Positions 24,910 to 34,073 are shown, counted from the stretch's first letter. The stretch is 64,000 nucleotides of DNA from Kibdelosporangium sp. MJ126-NF4 (GCF_000826545.1 NZ_CDME01000011.1:274001-338000), one strand, 5' to 3'. Numbers and translations are program-made. Notes: generated by a model not told the origin, from the sequence alone.

Positions 24910-25989
24910 ATGGCTGCGATCCGTCCGCTCGGCGGCCTGCGCGGTAAGCAGGACCGCAACAACGCACAGCCGCGCCTTCCTGTTCCTGTCTCCGCCTACG
25001 TGGTGAACTGCGGGATCTACCGCGACGGCACCCGCGTACCCGGCCGCTGGACGCACGCCGAGGCGATCACCGAGGTGCGCAAGCACAGCGACGGTTTCGT
25101 CTGGATCGGACTGCACGAGCCGGACTCCGAGCAGATCACGGGCATCGCCGAGACGTTCGGCCTGCACGAGCTGGCCGTGGAGGACGCGGTGCAGGCGCAC
25201 CAGCGGCCCAAGCTGGAGCGCTACGACGACACGCTGTTCATGGTGCTCAAGACGGTCCGTTTCGTCGAGCACGCGTCGCCCACCACGGCCAACGAGATCG
25301 TCGAGACCGGCGAGCTGATGGCGTTCCTCGGCAAGGACTTCATCGTCACGGTCCGGCACGGCAACCACTCCGGGCTGGCGTCGCTGCGCGCCGAGCTGGA
25401 CCGGGAGCCGGAGCGGCTCAAGGCGGGCCCGGCCGCGGTGCTGCACGCGATCGCCGACCGGGTCGTGGACAGCTACCTGGATGTCTCCGACCGGTTCGAG
25501 GACGACATCGAGGAGATGGAAACCACCATCTTCCAGCCGAGCACCCAGGTCAGCGCGGAGCAGATCTACCTGATGAAGCGCGAGGTGCTCGAACTGCGCC
25601 GCGCGGTGACCCCGTTGGCGAACCCGTTGCGCCGCTTGGCGGAGGGCTACACGCCGCTGGTGCCCGAGCAGATCCGCTCGTACTTCCGCGACGTCGACGA
25701 CCACCTCACGACGGTGACCGAGCGGGTGACGGCGTTCGACGAGATGCTGAACACGCTGATCGACGCCACCCTCGCCAAGATCACGCTGCAGCAGAACACC
25801 GACATCCGCAAGATCACCGCGTGGGCCGCGATCATCTCGATCCCGACCATGGTGGTCGGCGTGTACGGGATGAACTTCGACTTCATGCCGGAACTGCGCT
25901 GGAAGTTCGGCTATCCGCTGATAATCCTGCTGATCGTGACCGTGTGCGCGTGGCTCTACCGGGTGTTGCGCAAGAACCGATGGCTCTAG
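24910..25989 (+). CDS. corA: CorA-family magnesium/cobalt transporter
   Basis: 359 aa from the ATG after GGGAGG (24899-24904). A long cytoplasmic domain (about 1-295, including FVWIGLHEPDSEQ and a coiled-coil helix EIEEMETTIF...) is followed by two C-terminal membrane helices with the hallmark YGMNFDFMPEL loop and a basic end (RKNRWL). The pentameric channel admits Mg2+ and Co2+. Position near sugABC-lpqY matches Rv1239c in M. tuberculosis. Leader ORF, hairpin and palindrome lie upstream. Confidence 0.96.
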   Translation: MAAIRPLGGLRGKQDRNNAQPRLPVPVSAYVVNCGIYRDGTRVPGRWTHAEAITEVRKHSDGFVWIGLHEPDSEQITGIAETFGLHELAVEDAVQAHQRPKLERYDDTLFMVLKTVRFVEHASPTTANEIVETGELMAFLGKDFIVTVRHGNHSGLASLRAELDREPERLKAGPAAVLHAIADRVVDSYLDVSDRFEDDIEEMETTIFQPSTQVSAEQIYLMKREVLELRRAVTPLANPLRRLAEGYTPLVPEQIRSYFRDVDDHLTTVTERVTAFDEMLNTLIDATLAKITLQQNTDIRKITAWAAIISIPTMVVGVYGMNFDFMPELRWKFGYPLIILLIVTVCAWLYRVLRKNRWL

Positions 25990-26059
25990 CCGGGCGACGC
26001 TGCCCGGCTGACCAGCGGTCCCTGCCCAGCCCACCTCCCACAGCACTGAGGAGGCCATC

Positions 26060-26206
26060 GTGTCCCGGTTCCTGCTCAACCCCATGTTCTGGCTCGTCAC
26101 GGTCATCGCCGCGTGGCTCGTCCTGATCACGCTGTCCATCGCCGACAACCCGGAAGGCGCCCGCGCGCACTCCCTGCAAGCCCCGCAGTCCCAGTTCGCC
26201 AGATAG
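26060..26206 (+). CDS. small membrane protein downstream of corA
   Basis: 48 aa, GTG start with GAGGAGG 5 bp upstream. One hydrophobic helix (about 9-28, MFWLVTVIAAWLVLITLSIA) and a short polar tail (DNPEGARAHSLQAPQ) are seen. The clear ribosome-binding site and amphipathic design support a real gene. The TAG stop is the first part of a 13-bp tandem repeat array. The function is unknown; it might be a CorA accessory peptide. Confidence 0.6.
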   Translation: MSRFLLNPMFWLVTVIAAWLVLITLSIADNPEGARAHSLQAPQSQFAR

Positions 26207-26255
26207 CTGTCCCGGACAGTTGTCCCGGATAGTTGTCCCGGATAGTTGTCGCAGC
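26204..26255. repeat. four 13-bp tandem repeats
   Basis: Units start at 26204, 26217, 26230 and 26243 with consensus TAGTTGTCCCGGA; the fourth is degenerate in its last bases. The array ends 22 bp before the -10 box of the metallophosphoesterase gene, covering the -35 region and upstream. It is likely a cooperative protein-binding site. Confidence 0.85.
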
Positions 26256-26276
26256 GCGGCGGCTGAATCGCGGTCG

Positions 26277-26282
26277 TAGTCT
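26277..26282 (+). promoter_or_regulatory. -10 box giving a leaderless metallophosphoesterase mRNA
   Basis: TAGTCT ends 6 bp before GTG 26289, which places the transcription start on the start codon. No Shine-Dalgarno sequence is present. The tandem repeats at 26204-26255 overlap the expected -35 position. Confidence 0.6.
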
Positions 26283-26288
26283 CGGTGC

Positions 26289-26948
26289 GTGCCCAAGGTG
26301 CTGTCCGTGTCGGATGAGGTGGTCGAGTCGCTGTGGACCGACCAGGTCCAGCGGCATTCGGTGGACCTCGTCCTGGCCGCTGGGGACCTGCCGTTCGACT
26401 ATCTCGAGTACATCGCCAACGCGCTCGAACTGCCGTGCGTGCTCGTACCGGGCAATCACGACGCCGACCTGGGTGGCTTCGCCCGGCGGCGCGGGCTCTG
26501 GCTGCGGGACGGGTTCCCGGCGCGCTGGCCGGGCCCACAGGGCTGGGTGGACACCGACGGGCGGGTCGTGGACGTCGCAGGCCTGCGGATCGCCGGTCTT
26601 GGCGGGTCGATCCGGTACAGCAACGGCCCGAACCAGTGGACGGAACGGCAGCAGGCGCGGCGGGTGAAATCACTCGCCCGCGCCGCTCAGCGTCGGTACC
26701 GTCAAGATCGGCGAGGCGTCGACGTGCTGCTGACACACGCACCGCCGCTGGGCGTCGGAGACCGCGAGGATCCCCCGCACCGAGGCTTCGCCTGCCTGCA
26801 CGACGCGGTGCGCCGGATGCGTCCGGCATGGCTGCTACACGGGCATATCCATCCGCACGGCGAGACCATTCCCGAACGGCGGCTGGATCAGACCAGGATC
26901 GTCAACACGGTCGGCTACCGGATCCTGGACATCACGCCGGGAGGATGA
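26289..26948 (+). CDS. calcineurin-like metallophosphoesterase
   Basis: 219 aa. Motifs in order are SVSDEV (the D-x-H position has Glu instead of His), AAGDLP (GD), GNHD, THAPP and GHIHP, the two-metal site of calcineurin-like phosphoesterases. It is small and cytoplasmic. The substrate is unknown (nucleotide or phosphoprotein). The start is GTG with a -10 box placed for a leaderless transcript. Its TGA overlaps the next ATG, coupling it to the ParB-like protein. Confidence 0.9.
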   Translation: MPKVLSVSDEVVESLWTDQVQRHSVDLVLAAGDLPFDYLEYIANALELPCVLVPGNHDADLGGFARRRGLWLRDGFPARWPGPQGWVDTDGRVVDVAGLRIAGLGGSIRYSNGPNQWTERQQARRVKSLARAAQRRYRQDRRGVDVLLTHAPPLGVGDREDPPHRGFACLHDAVRRMRPAWLLHGHIHPHGETIPERRLDQTRIVNTVGYRILDITPGG

Positions 26949-27790
26949 CGGTGCAAGGCGACACGGGTTTCCCGCACGCGGACGCGGAGAACGACTTCCT
27001 GCGTGCGCGTCGCGGGCAGGTGCTGTCCCGGTTGGCGGCCTGGCTGCGTCGCGAGCCCGACGACGTGAACATCATGCTGCCGTTCGACGAGGTGGTCGGC
27101 GCGCTCGGCCGGACCGGTGAACGCAGGCTGGGCCCGCAGGTGATCAGGCTGGACTCGGTCGTCGGCAGCGTGGACCGGACACGGGACTTCGACCGCCGGT
27201 TCCGGCCGACCTCCGGCAGGCTGCGGGAACGCTGGGAGCGCCTGGCCCGCGCGCAGCGCCGCGGCGAGCCGATCCCGCCGATCGAGGTGTACCGCGTCGG
27301 CGACCTGCACTTCGTCTCCGACGGGCACCACCGCGTGTCGGTGGCGATCGCGTTGCGGCTGGACACGATCGAGGCGTACGTCACGGAGATCAGGACCAAG
27401 ATCTCGGCCGACGGCATCCGCTTCCGCGGCGACCTGATCGTCAAGAACGACCGCCGCCTGTTCCTCGAACGGGTGCCGTTGTCCGGCGCGGCCAGGGCGG
27501 CGCTGGTGGTCAGCGACCCGTGGCAGTACACGGTGCTGAGCGAAACCGTTGAGGCATGGGGCTTCCGGCTGATGCAGGACGAGTGCCGGTTCCTCACCCG
27601 CGCCGAGGTCGCCGACCGGTTCTACGCCGAGGAGTTCGAGCCGGTGGTCGGCATGCTCCGGCAGGCCGGGCTGATCGGCGACCGGACCGAGGCAGAGGCG
27701 TACCTGGCCGTCGGCGAGCAGCGCTACCGGCTGATGCGAACACACCGCTGGGACGACGACGTGATCTCCGCTCTACGCAAGGGAAAGTGA
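26945..27790 (+). CDS. ParB/sulfiredoxin-like domain protein
   Basis: 281 aa. A central ParB-N-like motif (PIEVYRVGDLHFVSDGHHRVSVAIA, about 117-141) resembles the CTP/ATP-binding DGHHR loop of the ParB/Srx superfamily, preceded by a helical N-terminus. The C-terminal part (about 190-281) is helical and has no known domain. It has no HTH like true ParB, so it is probably not a segregation protein. It is ATGA-coupled to the metallophosphoesterase; GGGAGG precedes the ATG. Confidence 0.8.
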   Translation: MTVQGDTGFPHADAENDFLRARRGQVLSRLAAWLRREPDDVNIMLPFDEVVGALGRTGERRLGPQVIRLDSVVGSVDRTRDFDRRFRPTSGRLRERWERLARAQRRGEPIPPIEVYRVGDLHFVSDGHHRVSVAIALRLDTIEAYVTEIRTKISADGIRFRGDLIVKNDRRLFLERVPLSGAARAALVVSDPWQYTVLSETVEAWGFRLMQDECRFLTRAEVADRFYAEEFEPVVGMLRQAGLIGDRTEAEAYLAVGEQRYRLMRTHRWDDDVISALRKGK

Positions 27791-27799
27791 CGGATATTC

Positions 27800-28783
27800 C
27801 TAGCGTTTCCCGCCCACCGTGGTGACCCGGTCGGGCAACGGCCTGACCTCGTCCATCAACCGGTCCGCGTAGTTGTCGAGCAGTCGTGTGCCGACCTGTT
27901 GCGCGTAACCGAACAGCACGGCCCACAGCAGCAGCGCGGCCTGCGACCCGACATACACGATCCCGCTGACCAGCCCCGCTCCCAACGCGAGCAGGCCGAC
28001 CACGGACAGCGTCGCGCCCAGCAGGATCTTCACCAACGCCTGGTACCCGACCAGGACATACGGCGACAGGTCCGGTCTGCGCCGGATCAGCAGCAGCACA
28101 ACGGAAATCGTCGCCCCCAAGGCCCCGAACAGCTGGACCATCCAGACATCCCAGCCGCTCGCGGTGCCGGTTCCCGTCGGGCACAACGGTTGCAGCACAG
28201 CGAGATTCTGCGGCATGCACATCGGCACGAGACCGGGCTTGAGCACACCGACCAGGCCCAACGCGGTGTTCAGCACGAACAGGGCCATGCTGATGACGAT
28301 CAGCTTGTTGCGCAACGCTCTCGCGGCCGCGTGCGCGTCGTCGGAAGCGTCGAAGGCAGCTCGCATCGCGTCGACGACCGTGGCCCGATCCGGGTCGTCG
28401 GCCTCCATCGCCGTGCGCCGCGGATCCCCTTCGTCCAGGTACATCCGCACCCGTGCCCGCAGGCCAGGCAGTCTGGCGGGCAGATCGGGATCCGCCGCAG
28501 CGAGATAGATCTCAGCCTCGTGCAGCGCACGCCATGCCCGCTCGATGTGCCACCCCGACCACCACGACGCACCGGACCGCCACCACTTGTTGTCCGCACT
28601 GCGCAGCGCCGCGTCCACAATCGCCAGCGAAACCTCGGCCGCCCTGCGCGCGACCTCCGCTGCCGGAACGGACGGCAACGCAGCCAGATCGGCCCGAACC
28701 CGCCGCGCCCGCGACTCGACCGTCAACTGCCAGTCGGTGACATCCGCACCAACCTGCCAACCGACAGTGACATTCTCGGCCAT
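27800..28783 (-). CDS. four-TM membrane protein of unknown function
   Basis: 327 aa. The soluble helical N-terminal half (about 1-165; many Ala/Arg/Asp, KWWRSGASWWSGWHIERAW) is followed by four membrane segments (about 167-190, 215-235, 250-275 and 280-300) and a short tail. I do not recognise a family; the arrangement resembles actinobacterial proteins with a STAND-like or sensory cytoplasmic domain. It is on the minus strand between the ParB-like gene and vapC. Confidence 0.7.
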   Translation of the reverse strand: MAENVTVGWQVGADVTDWQLTVESRARRVRADLAALPSVPAAEVARRAAEVSLAIVDAALRSADNKWWRSGASWWSGWHIERAWRALHEAEIYLAAADPDLPARLPGLRARVRMYLDEGDPRRTAMEADDPDRATVVDAMRAAFDASDDAHAAARALRNKLIVISMALFVLNTALGLVGVLKPGLVPMCMPQNLAVLQPLCPTGTGTASGWDVWMVQLFGALGATISVVLLLIRRRPDLSPYVLVGYQALVKILLGATLSVVGLLALGAGLVSGIVYVGSQAALLLWAVLFGYAQQVGTRLLDNYADRLMDEVRPLPDRVTTVGGKR

Positions 28784-28866
28784 GATCGATCACCCCGAGT
28801 ACAGGATGACATCCGAGCAGTGCCGGTTTCAGGGGCCGAACGAGTGCTTTTACCTGGTCAGAACGG

Positions 28867-29301
28867 TTACGGAGGGAACAGCGTGAATCCCTCCTTCTCA
28901 GCCGCCGTACGCAACTGCTTGTCCCACACCGCGAACTCGGTGATGTCCGGATCTGCCTCGGCCGCAAGCACTGCCGAGGCAAGTTGGACCGCGTCGTAAC
29001 CCGCGAGCGGATAGCGACGAGTCAGGCGAGCTGCGGCCTCAAGGACCACCGGCGTCATTCCGACAACGACGAATGGAGGTTGATCATCGGCCTCGAAGAA
29101 GTCCTTCTCAAACAAGGAAAGCAACAGCTCAGCTTGCCGCAGCGAGAGCTCTCCCATTCGATGTTTGCGCCACAACGCTGACGGCACCTCCACACGCGCG
29201 ACATACGAGATCACGAGAAGGGGGACCTGCCGAACGAGCTCATGACCGTCCTCCTTCGCGTAGCGCTTCACCAGCGCGGAGGAGTCCGCGAAAACCGTCA
29301 T
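28867..29301 (-). CDS. PIN-domain toxin, VapC type
   Basis: 144 aa. The PIN ribonuclease acidic residues are in ADSSALVKRY, RVEVPSALW, GYDAVQLASA and VWDKQL. Free VapC toxins cut tRNA or rRNA. Its ATG overlaps the stop of the antitoxin gene by ATGA (29298-29301), the normal antitoxin-first operon. Low confidence in the exact RNA target. Confidence 0.9.
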   Translation of the reverse strand: MTVFADSSALVKRYAKEDGHELVRQVPLLVISYVARVEVPSALWRKHRMGELSLRQAELLLSLFEKDFFEADDQPPFVVVGMTPVVLEAAARLTRRYPLAGYDAVQLASAVLAAEADPDITEFAVWDKQLRTAAEKEGFTLFPP

Positions 29302-29627
29302 CTACGCCGCTCCTCGATCACAATGTCGGACAGGCTGGTCCCCTTGCCAGCCGCCTCCATCGCCTCCTCGATTTCCTCGTGAGAGGGAGGAACGCTGTGC
29401 CGTTCAAGCCCTTCGTTGTCCACGTAGATCTGCACAGGAGTGACCACCAGGTCCACTCGACTGAGTCGCTCCCTGATCCTGGTGTACTCGTCACCGACCA
29501 GGTCCGGATTGGTCGCCGCTTCCAGCACCAAGGTCATGAAGTCGTTCATGCTGCGCCGCTGAGCCGCGGCTGCCTTGCGGACTCGTTCCACTAACGCGTC
29601 TTCTGCTCGCCAGCTCACCTGCGCCAT
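29298..29627 (-). CDS. VapB-like antitoxin
   Basis: 109 aa. The N-terminal ribbon-helix-helix-like segment (AQVSWRAEDALVERVRKAAAAQRRSMNDFMTLVLEAA) would bind DNA as a dimer. The C-terminal acidic tail (SHEEIEEAMEAAGKGTSLSDIVIEERRR) would neutralise the toxin. The inverted repeat at 29628-29660 starts right before the ATG, fitting autorepression by the toxin-antitoxin complex. Confidence 0.82.
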   Translation of the reverse strand: MAQVSWRAEDALVERVRKAAAAQRRSMNDFMTLVLEAATNPDLVGDEYTRIRERLSRVDLVVTPVQIYVDNEGLERHSVPPSHEEIEEAMEAAGKGTSLSDIVIEERRR

Positions 29628-29660
29628 GCTTGCATGCTATCACAGCGACAGCATGCAAGC
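29628..29660. promoter_or_regulatory. vapBC operator (inverted repeat)
   Basis: Exact 11-bp arms GCTTGCATGCT (29628-29638) and AGCATGCAAGC (29650-29660) are separated by 11 bp. The dyad sits between the vapB start and the sugC stop (29678). Besides an operator it could serve as a terminator stem for sugC, but no U-run is evident. Confidence 0.8.
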
Positions 29661-29677
29661 ACAGTGCTAGCGTGATG

Positions 29678-30859
29678 TCATCCGGAGAAGGTGAGGTTCT
29701 TCCCGTTCGACGGGTCGAAGAGTTGCACCTTGTCGGCGTCGAACCAGATGTCGAGCGGCTGGCCTGCGCGCGCCCCGGAGGCCGCGGACAGCCGCGTGAC
29801 GACCTGGGAACCGCTGTCCGGCACGTCGGCCGACCCGGAGTCGGCCGCCAACTCCTCCAGTTCCTGCGACGTCGCCTGGTCGCCCTCGACGGTGAAGTAG
29901 GCGTACTTGTCCGAGCCCATCGACTCGAGCACGTCCACCGACGCGGTGAACGTCGCGCCGCCGGACTTGGCCGAGTCGTCGAGCAGGTGAGCGTCCTCGA
30001 AGTGCTCCGGCCGGATGCCGAGGATCACCTCACGACCGGCACCAGCGGCCTCGACGAGCGACCGCACCCGGTCGGTCAGCGCGAACTTGCCGAGCGGCGA
30101 GTTGACCTCGTTGTCGGCAAGAGTCGCGGGCAGGAAGTTCATCGACGGCGAGCCGATGAACCCGGCCACGAACAGGTTCGCGGGCTGCTCGTACAGGAAC
30201 TGCGGCGAGCCGATCTGCTGCACGAGCCCACCGCGCAGCACCACGACCCGGTCGCCGAGGGTCATCGCCTCGGTCTGGTCGTGTGTCACGTACACCGTCG
30301 TGGTGCCGAGCTGCTTCTGCAGCTTGGACAGGGACGTCCGCATCTGCACGCGCAGCTTCGCGTCCAAGTTGGACAGCGGCTCGTCCATCAGGAACGCCTT
30401 GGGGCTGCGCACGATCGCCCGGCCCATCGCGACACGCTGCCGCTGGCCACCGGAGAGGTTGCCCGGCTTGCGGTCGAGGTGCTGCGTCAGGTCGAGCGTC
30501 GCCGCGGCGTCCTCGACCTTCTGCCGGACGATCTTGTCGTCCACTTTGGCCAGCCGCAGCGGGAACGCCATGTTCTCCCGCACGCTCATGTGCGGGTACA
30601 GCGCGTACGACTGGAACACCATCGCGATGTCACGGTCCTTCGGCGCCTTCTCGTTCACCCGCTTGCCGTCGATGCGCAGCTCCCCGTCGGAGATGTCCTC
30701 GAGGCCCGCGATCATGTTCAGCGTGGTCGACTTCCCGCAGCCGGACGGGCCGACCAGGATGATGAACTCGCCGTCGGCGATCGTGATGTCCACTTCGGAC
30801 ACAGCAAGGGCACCGTCCGGGTACCGCTTCGTCACCTTGTCAAGCACGATTTCAGCCAT
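29678..30859 (-). CDS. sugC: trehalose ABC transporter ATPase SugC
   Basis: 393 aa. Walker A GPSGCGKST, Q-loop, signature LSGGQRQRVAMGRA, Walker B AFLMDEPLSNLDAK, H-switch VTHDQ, and a C-terminal OB/MOI domain of the MalK/UgpC type. It energises import through SugA-SugB and may be shared with other sugar importers, as MsiK is in Streptomyces. It is the last gene of lpqY-sugA-sugB-sugC, starting 3 bp after sugB. Confidence 0.95.
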   Translation of the reverse strand: MAEIVLDKVTKRYPDGALAVSEVDITIADGEFIILVGPSGCGKSTTLNMIAGLEDISDGELRIDGKRVNEKAPKDRDIAMVFQSYALYPHMSVRENMAFPLRLAKVDDKIVRQKVEDAAATLDLTQHLDRKPGNLSGGQRQRVAMGRAIVRSPKAFLMDEPLSNLDAKLRVQMRTSLSKLQKQLGTTTVYVTHDQTEAMTLGDRVVVLRGGLVQQIGSPQFLYEQPANLFVAGFIGSPSMNFLPATLADNEVNSPLGKFALTDRVRSLVEAAGAGREVILGIRPEHFEDAHLLDDSAKSGGATFTASVDVLESMGSDKYAYFTVEGDQATSQELEELAADSGSADVPDSGSQVVTRLSAASGARAGQPLDIWFDADKVQLFDPSNGKNLTFSG

Positions 30860-30862
30860 TGA

Positions 30863-31705
30863 TCAACCCTTTACCGCACCGGAGGTCAGCCCCGCGACGA
30901 TGCGGCGCTGGAAGAACAACACGAACAGGATGATCGGGATGGTGATCACGACAGCCGCCGCCGACACCGTCCCGGTCGGGTCCTCGAAGTACGAGGCACC
31001 GGTGAAGAACTGCAGCGCCGCGGGCACTGTCCTCGACGCGTTCGTCGACGTCAACGAGATGGCGAAGAGGAAGTCGTTCCAGCAGAAGATGAACACCAGG
31101 ATCGCCGTGGTGAACACGCCCGGCGCGGCCAGTGGCGCGATCACCTTGCGGAACGCCTGTCCCGGCGTCGCGCCGTCCATCTTGGCGGCCTTCTCCAGCT
31201 CCCACGGGATCTCGCGGAAGAACGCCGACAGCGTGTAGATCGACAGCGGCAGCGCGAACGTGATGTACGGCAGGATCAGGCCGGGCCACGTGTCGAACAG
31301 GCCGAGCGCCCGCTCCATGTCGAACAGCGGGGACACCAGCGACACCTGCGGGAACATCGCGATCAGCAGCGAGACGCCGACCAGCGCCCGTTTGCCGGGG
31401 AAGTCCAGCCGGGCGATGGCGTACGCGGCCATCGTGCCGAGGACCACCGCGATCACCGTGGCGATCACGGCGATACCGATCGAGTTCGCCAGTGCCCGCA
31501 GGAAGTCGGTGGTCTTGAAGATGTCGACGTAGTTCTGCAGCGTCCACTCGGTCGGGATGAAGCTCTTGTCGGTGATCGCCGTCTTGGTCTTGAGCGACAG
31601 CGAAAGGATCCACAGCACCGGGACCAGTGCGTAGACCACCACGACGATGTCGATCAACGTCCACCGGGTCACCCGGCCCGGTGTCCTGGTCGTCATCATG
31701 GCCAT
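30863..31705 (-). CDS. sugB: trehalose ABC transporter permease SugB
   Basis: 280 aa, six predicted membrane segments. The MalG-type EAA loop ([30 protein letters not shown]) docks the ATPase. Its ATG overlaps the sugA stop by ATGA (31705). It ends 3 bp before sugC. Order and similarity match Rv1237. Confidence 0.94.
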   Translation of the reverse strand: MAMMTTRTPGRVTRWTLIDIVVVVYALVPVLWILSLSLKTKTAITDKSFIPTEWTLQNYVDIFKTTDFLRALANSIGIAVIATVIAVVLGTMAAYAIARLDFPGKRALVGVSLLIAMFPQVSLVSPLFDMERALGLFDTWPGLILPYITFALPLSIYTLSAFFREIPWELEKAAKMDGATPGQAFRKVIAPLAAPGVFTTAILVFIFCWNDFLFAISLTSTNASRTVPAALQFFTGASYFEDPTGTVSAAAVVITIPIILFVLFFQRRIVAGLTSGAVKG

Positions 31706-32640
31706 CAGCGCTTACCTCCCGGGTCGGAACCTGGTGCTGCCGTGCCGAACACCTTGATGAAGATGAACGCGATGATCGCCACCGTGATGAAGATCAGCAC
31801 CGACATGGTCGAGCCGATCCCGAGGTTCAGTCCCTTGATCAGGTTGTTGTAGGTCTGGATCGACACCGACGATGTGCCCTGCGCGAGCACGAAGAGGTTG
31901 TCGAAGATGCGGAACGCGTCGAGCGTGCGGAACAGCAGCGCCACGAGGATCGCGGGCTTCATCACCGGGACCATCACCTTGGTGAACCGCTGCCACGGCC
32001 CCGCGCCGTCCATCGACGCGGCTTTGAGCAGGTCGTCCGGCACCAGCGCCAGGCCTGCCATCAGCAGCAACGCCATGAACGGCGTGGTCTTCCACACCTC
32101 GGCGAGTACGACGGTGAAGAACACGGGCGTCTGCTCGGTCAACACTGACGCGTTCGGCGACAGGAGGGCCTTGAGATAGCCCGTCTTGTCGTCCCACGCA
32201 TAGCGCCACGAGAACGCCGCGACCACGGTCACGATGCCGTACGGGATCAGCGAAACCGTGCGGACCAGGCCGCGGGCGACGATCGTGCGGTGCATGATCA
32301 GCGCGAGGCACATGCCGAGCACCAACTCGATGATCACCGACACGACCGTGATCAGCGTGGTCAGTCCGAACGCGGTCCACCAGTACTCGTTGCCGAGCAC
32401 AGTGGCGTAGTTGTCGAGGAAGACGAACTCGCTCTGGTTGGGGAACCGCAGGTCGTAGCGCTGCATGGACAGCCAGATCGAGTAGATGATCGGCCAGCCG
32501 GTGACCGCGATCATCACGATCGCGGCGGGCGCGCACAGCAGCAGGCCGAGTTTGCGCTCGGCCCGTTTGCCCTCGCTGAGTTCCGGTTTCGGTTTCTTCC
32601 CGGCCCTGGCCGGTGCGGACTTGACCGCGGTCTCGGTCAC
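31705..32640 (-). CDS. sugA: trehalose ABC transporter permease SugA
   Basis: 311 aa, GTG start overlapping the lpqY stop as GTGA (32637-32640). A basic Lys/Pro/Ala-rich N-terminus precedes six membrane segments. The MalF-type EAA loop ([30 protein letters not shown]) is present. With SugB it forms the membrane channel of the trehalose importer. Confidence 0.94.
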   Translation of the reverse strand: MTETAVKSAPARAGKKPKPELSEGKRAERKLGLLLCAPAAIVMIAVTGWPIIYSIWLSMQRYDLRFPNQSEFVFLDNYATVLGNEYWWTAFGLTTLITVVSVIIELVLGMCLALIMHRTIVARGLVRTVSLIPYGIVTVVAAFSWRYAWDDKTGYLKALLSPNASVLTEQTPVFFTVVLAEVWKTTPFMALLLMAGLALVPDDLLKAASMDGAGPWQRFTKVMVPVMKPAILVALLFRTLDAFRIFDNLFVLAQGTSSVSIQTYNNLIKGLNLGIGSTMSVLIFITVAIIAFIFIKVFGTAAPGSDPGGKR

Positions 32641-33953
32641 GGAATGATCCCCTTCGACTCGATCGCGTCCTGCAGCTCACGGCGTAGGCGGGCAGCGGTG
32701 GCCGGTGGGTCGATGGCGGATGGCGGCGCCAGGATCGTCGAGATCACTGTCGACGCGTTCTGGTAGGCCGGGGTGAGCGGCCGCGACTCGGAGGACTTCA
32801 GCGACTGGAACACGGCGTCCTTCATCGGGTACGCCATCTCCATCGTGGGATTCGTCTTCTCGTCGACGGGCTTGTCCTTGTCGACCGGCGTCTCGTCGTC
32901 GTACACCGACTGGATGGTCGGCGGCAGCGACTCGTTGATGGCCTGGAACTTCTGGCTCTCCGCGTTGCGCAGGCACAGCGCGGCCTCGAAGGACTCCTGC
33001 GGGTGGCGCGAGTACTTGCTGACCGCGAGGTTGAAGCCACCGATCGTCGGCTTCGACGGCTGGCCGGGATTCACGCCCGGGTACTGCGTCCACTTCAGGT
33101 GCGCGAAGCGGTCGGGGGCGGACGACTTGATGCTCGCGTACACGAACGGCCAGTTGAGCTGGAACGCGGCCTGGCTGTTGGCCTGCTGGAAGCCCAGCTG
33201 CACGTGCTGTTCCTTCGACGCGTTCAGGTCGGAGGCGGTGACTCCGGCAGTGGCGAGTCGCTTGAGGATCTCGAGGCCCTTGACCGCACCCTCGTCCATC
33301 ACCACGCTCTTGCCGTCGTCGGACAGGATGTGCCCGCCCGCGGAGTTGACGATGGTGTTGTAGTTGACCACCAGGCCTTCGTATTCGGCCGCCGTCAACA
33401 GGATCTGGTACGGCTTCCTGTCCTTCTTGAGCTGCTCGGACATCGAGATCATCTCGTCGAACGTCCTCGGCGGCGTCGGCGTGAGCCGGTCGTCGTACCA
33501 GAGCAGTTGGACGTTGGTGTTCTTCGTGGCCGAGTAGAGCTTCCCGTTCCACTGCGCGGTGCTCAGCGGTCCGGGGAAGACATCCCGTTCCGCCTCGGCC
33601 TTGTTCTGCCCCGTCCACTCCAGAATCCACCCGGCCTCGGCGAACTCCGCGACCCACACGACGTCGAGGCCGAGAACGTCCATTTCGGAATCGTTCGCGG
33701 CCAGCCTGCGGACCATCTGCTCGCGCTGCCCGTCACCCTCTCGGGGCAGCTTGTTGTAGACGATGGTGTAACGGCCGTTTGCCTTCTCGTTGCACTTCGC
33801 GACAACCTTGTCGAAGACCTCTTCGGGCGAGTAATACACGTTGATCGTGGTGCCCGACTCAGATCCGCACGCGGCCACGAGCGGCGTGGCGATGATCGCC
33901 GCCCCCAGTGCCGCGACAAGGCGTGTTCGCGCGGTGCGACTGGCGCTGCGCAT
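32637..33953 (-). CDS. lpqY: trehalose-binding lipoprotein LpqY
   Basis: 438 aa. Signal peptide with lipobox LVAAC (Cys about 29) marks it for lipidation. The type 1 solute-binding domain shares long stretches with mycobacterial LpqY, for example LDVVWVAEFAEAGW, FPGPLSTAQWNGKLY and NTNVQLLWYDD. It captures trehalose released during mycolate or cell-envelope turnover and hands it to SugA-SugB. GAGGAGG precedes the ATG and a -35/-10 pair lies about 120-150 bp upstream. Confidence 0.92.
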   Translation of the reverse strand: MRSASRTARTRLVAALGAAIIATPLVAACGSESGTTINVYYSPEEVFDKVVAKCNEKANGRYTIVYNKLPREGDGQREQMVRRLAANDSEMDVLGLDVVWVAEFAEAGWILEWTGQNKAEAERDVFPGPLSTAQWNGKLYSATKNTNVQLLWYDDRLTPTPPRTFDEMISMSEQLKKDRKPYQILLTAAEYEGLVVNYNTIVNSAGGHILSDDGKSVVMDEGAVKGLEILKRLATAGVTASDLNASKEQHVQLGFQQANSQAAFQLNWPFVYASIKSSAPDRFAHLKWTQYPGVNPGQPSKPTIGGFNLAVSKYSRHPQESFEAALCLRNAESQKFQAINESLPPTIQSVYDDETPVDKDKPVDEKTNPTMEMAYPMKDAVFQSLKSSESRPLTPAYQNASTVISTILAPPSAIDPPATAARLRRELQDAIESKGIIP

Positions 33954-34073
33954 GAACCCTGCCTCCTCGTTGTACGAGAAAACCGGGCATGCCCCCTACC
34001 GCGCGCCCGGCACCTCGGTGTGCCCCCGAACGCGGTGTGCCCAACCTCACCCGTAACGCGCTCGGGCCCACTG

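Noticed and set aside
24808..26829. 673-aa minus-strand frame
   Set aside because: Antisense to corA, the small membrane gene and the phosphoesterase, which all have motifs and ribosome sites.
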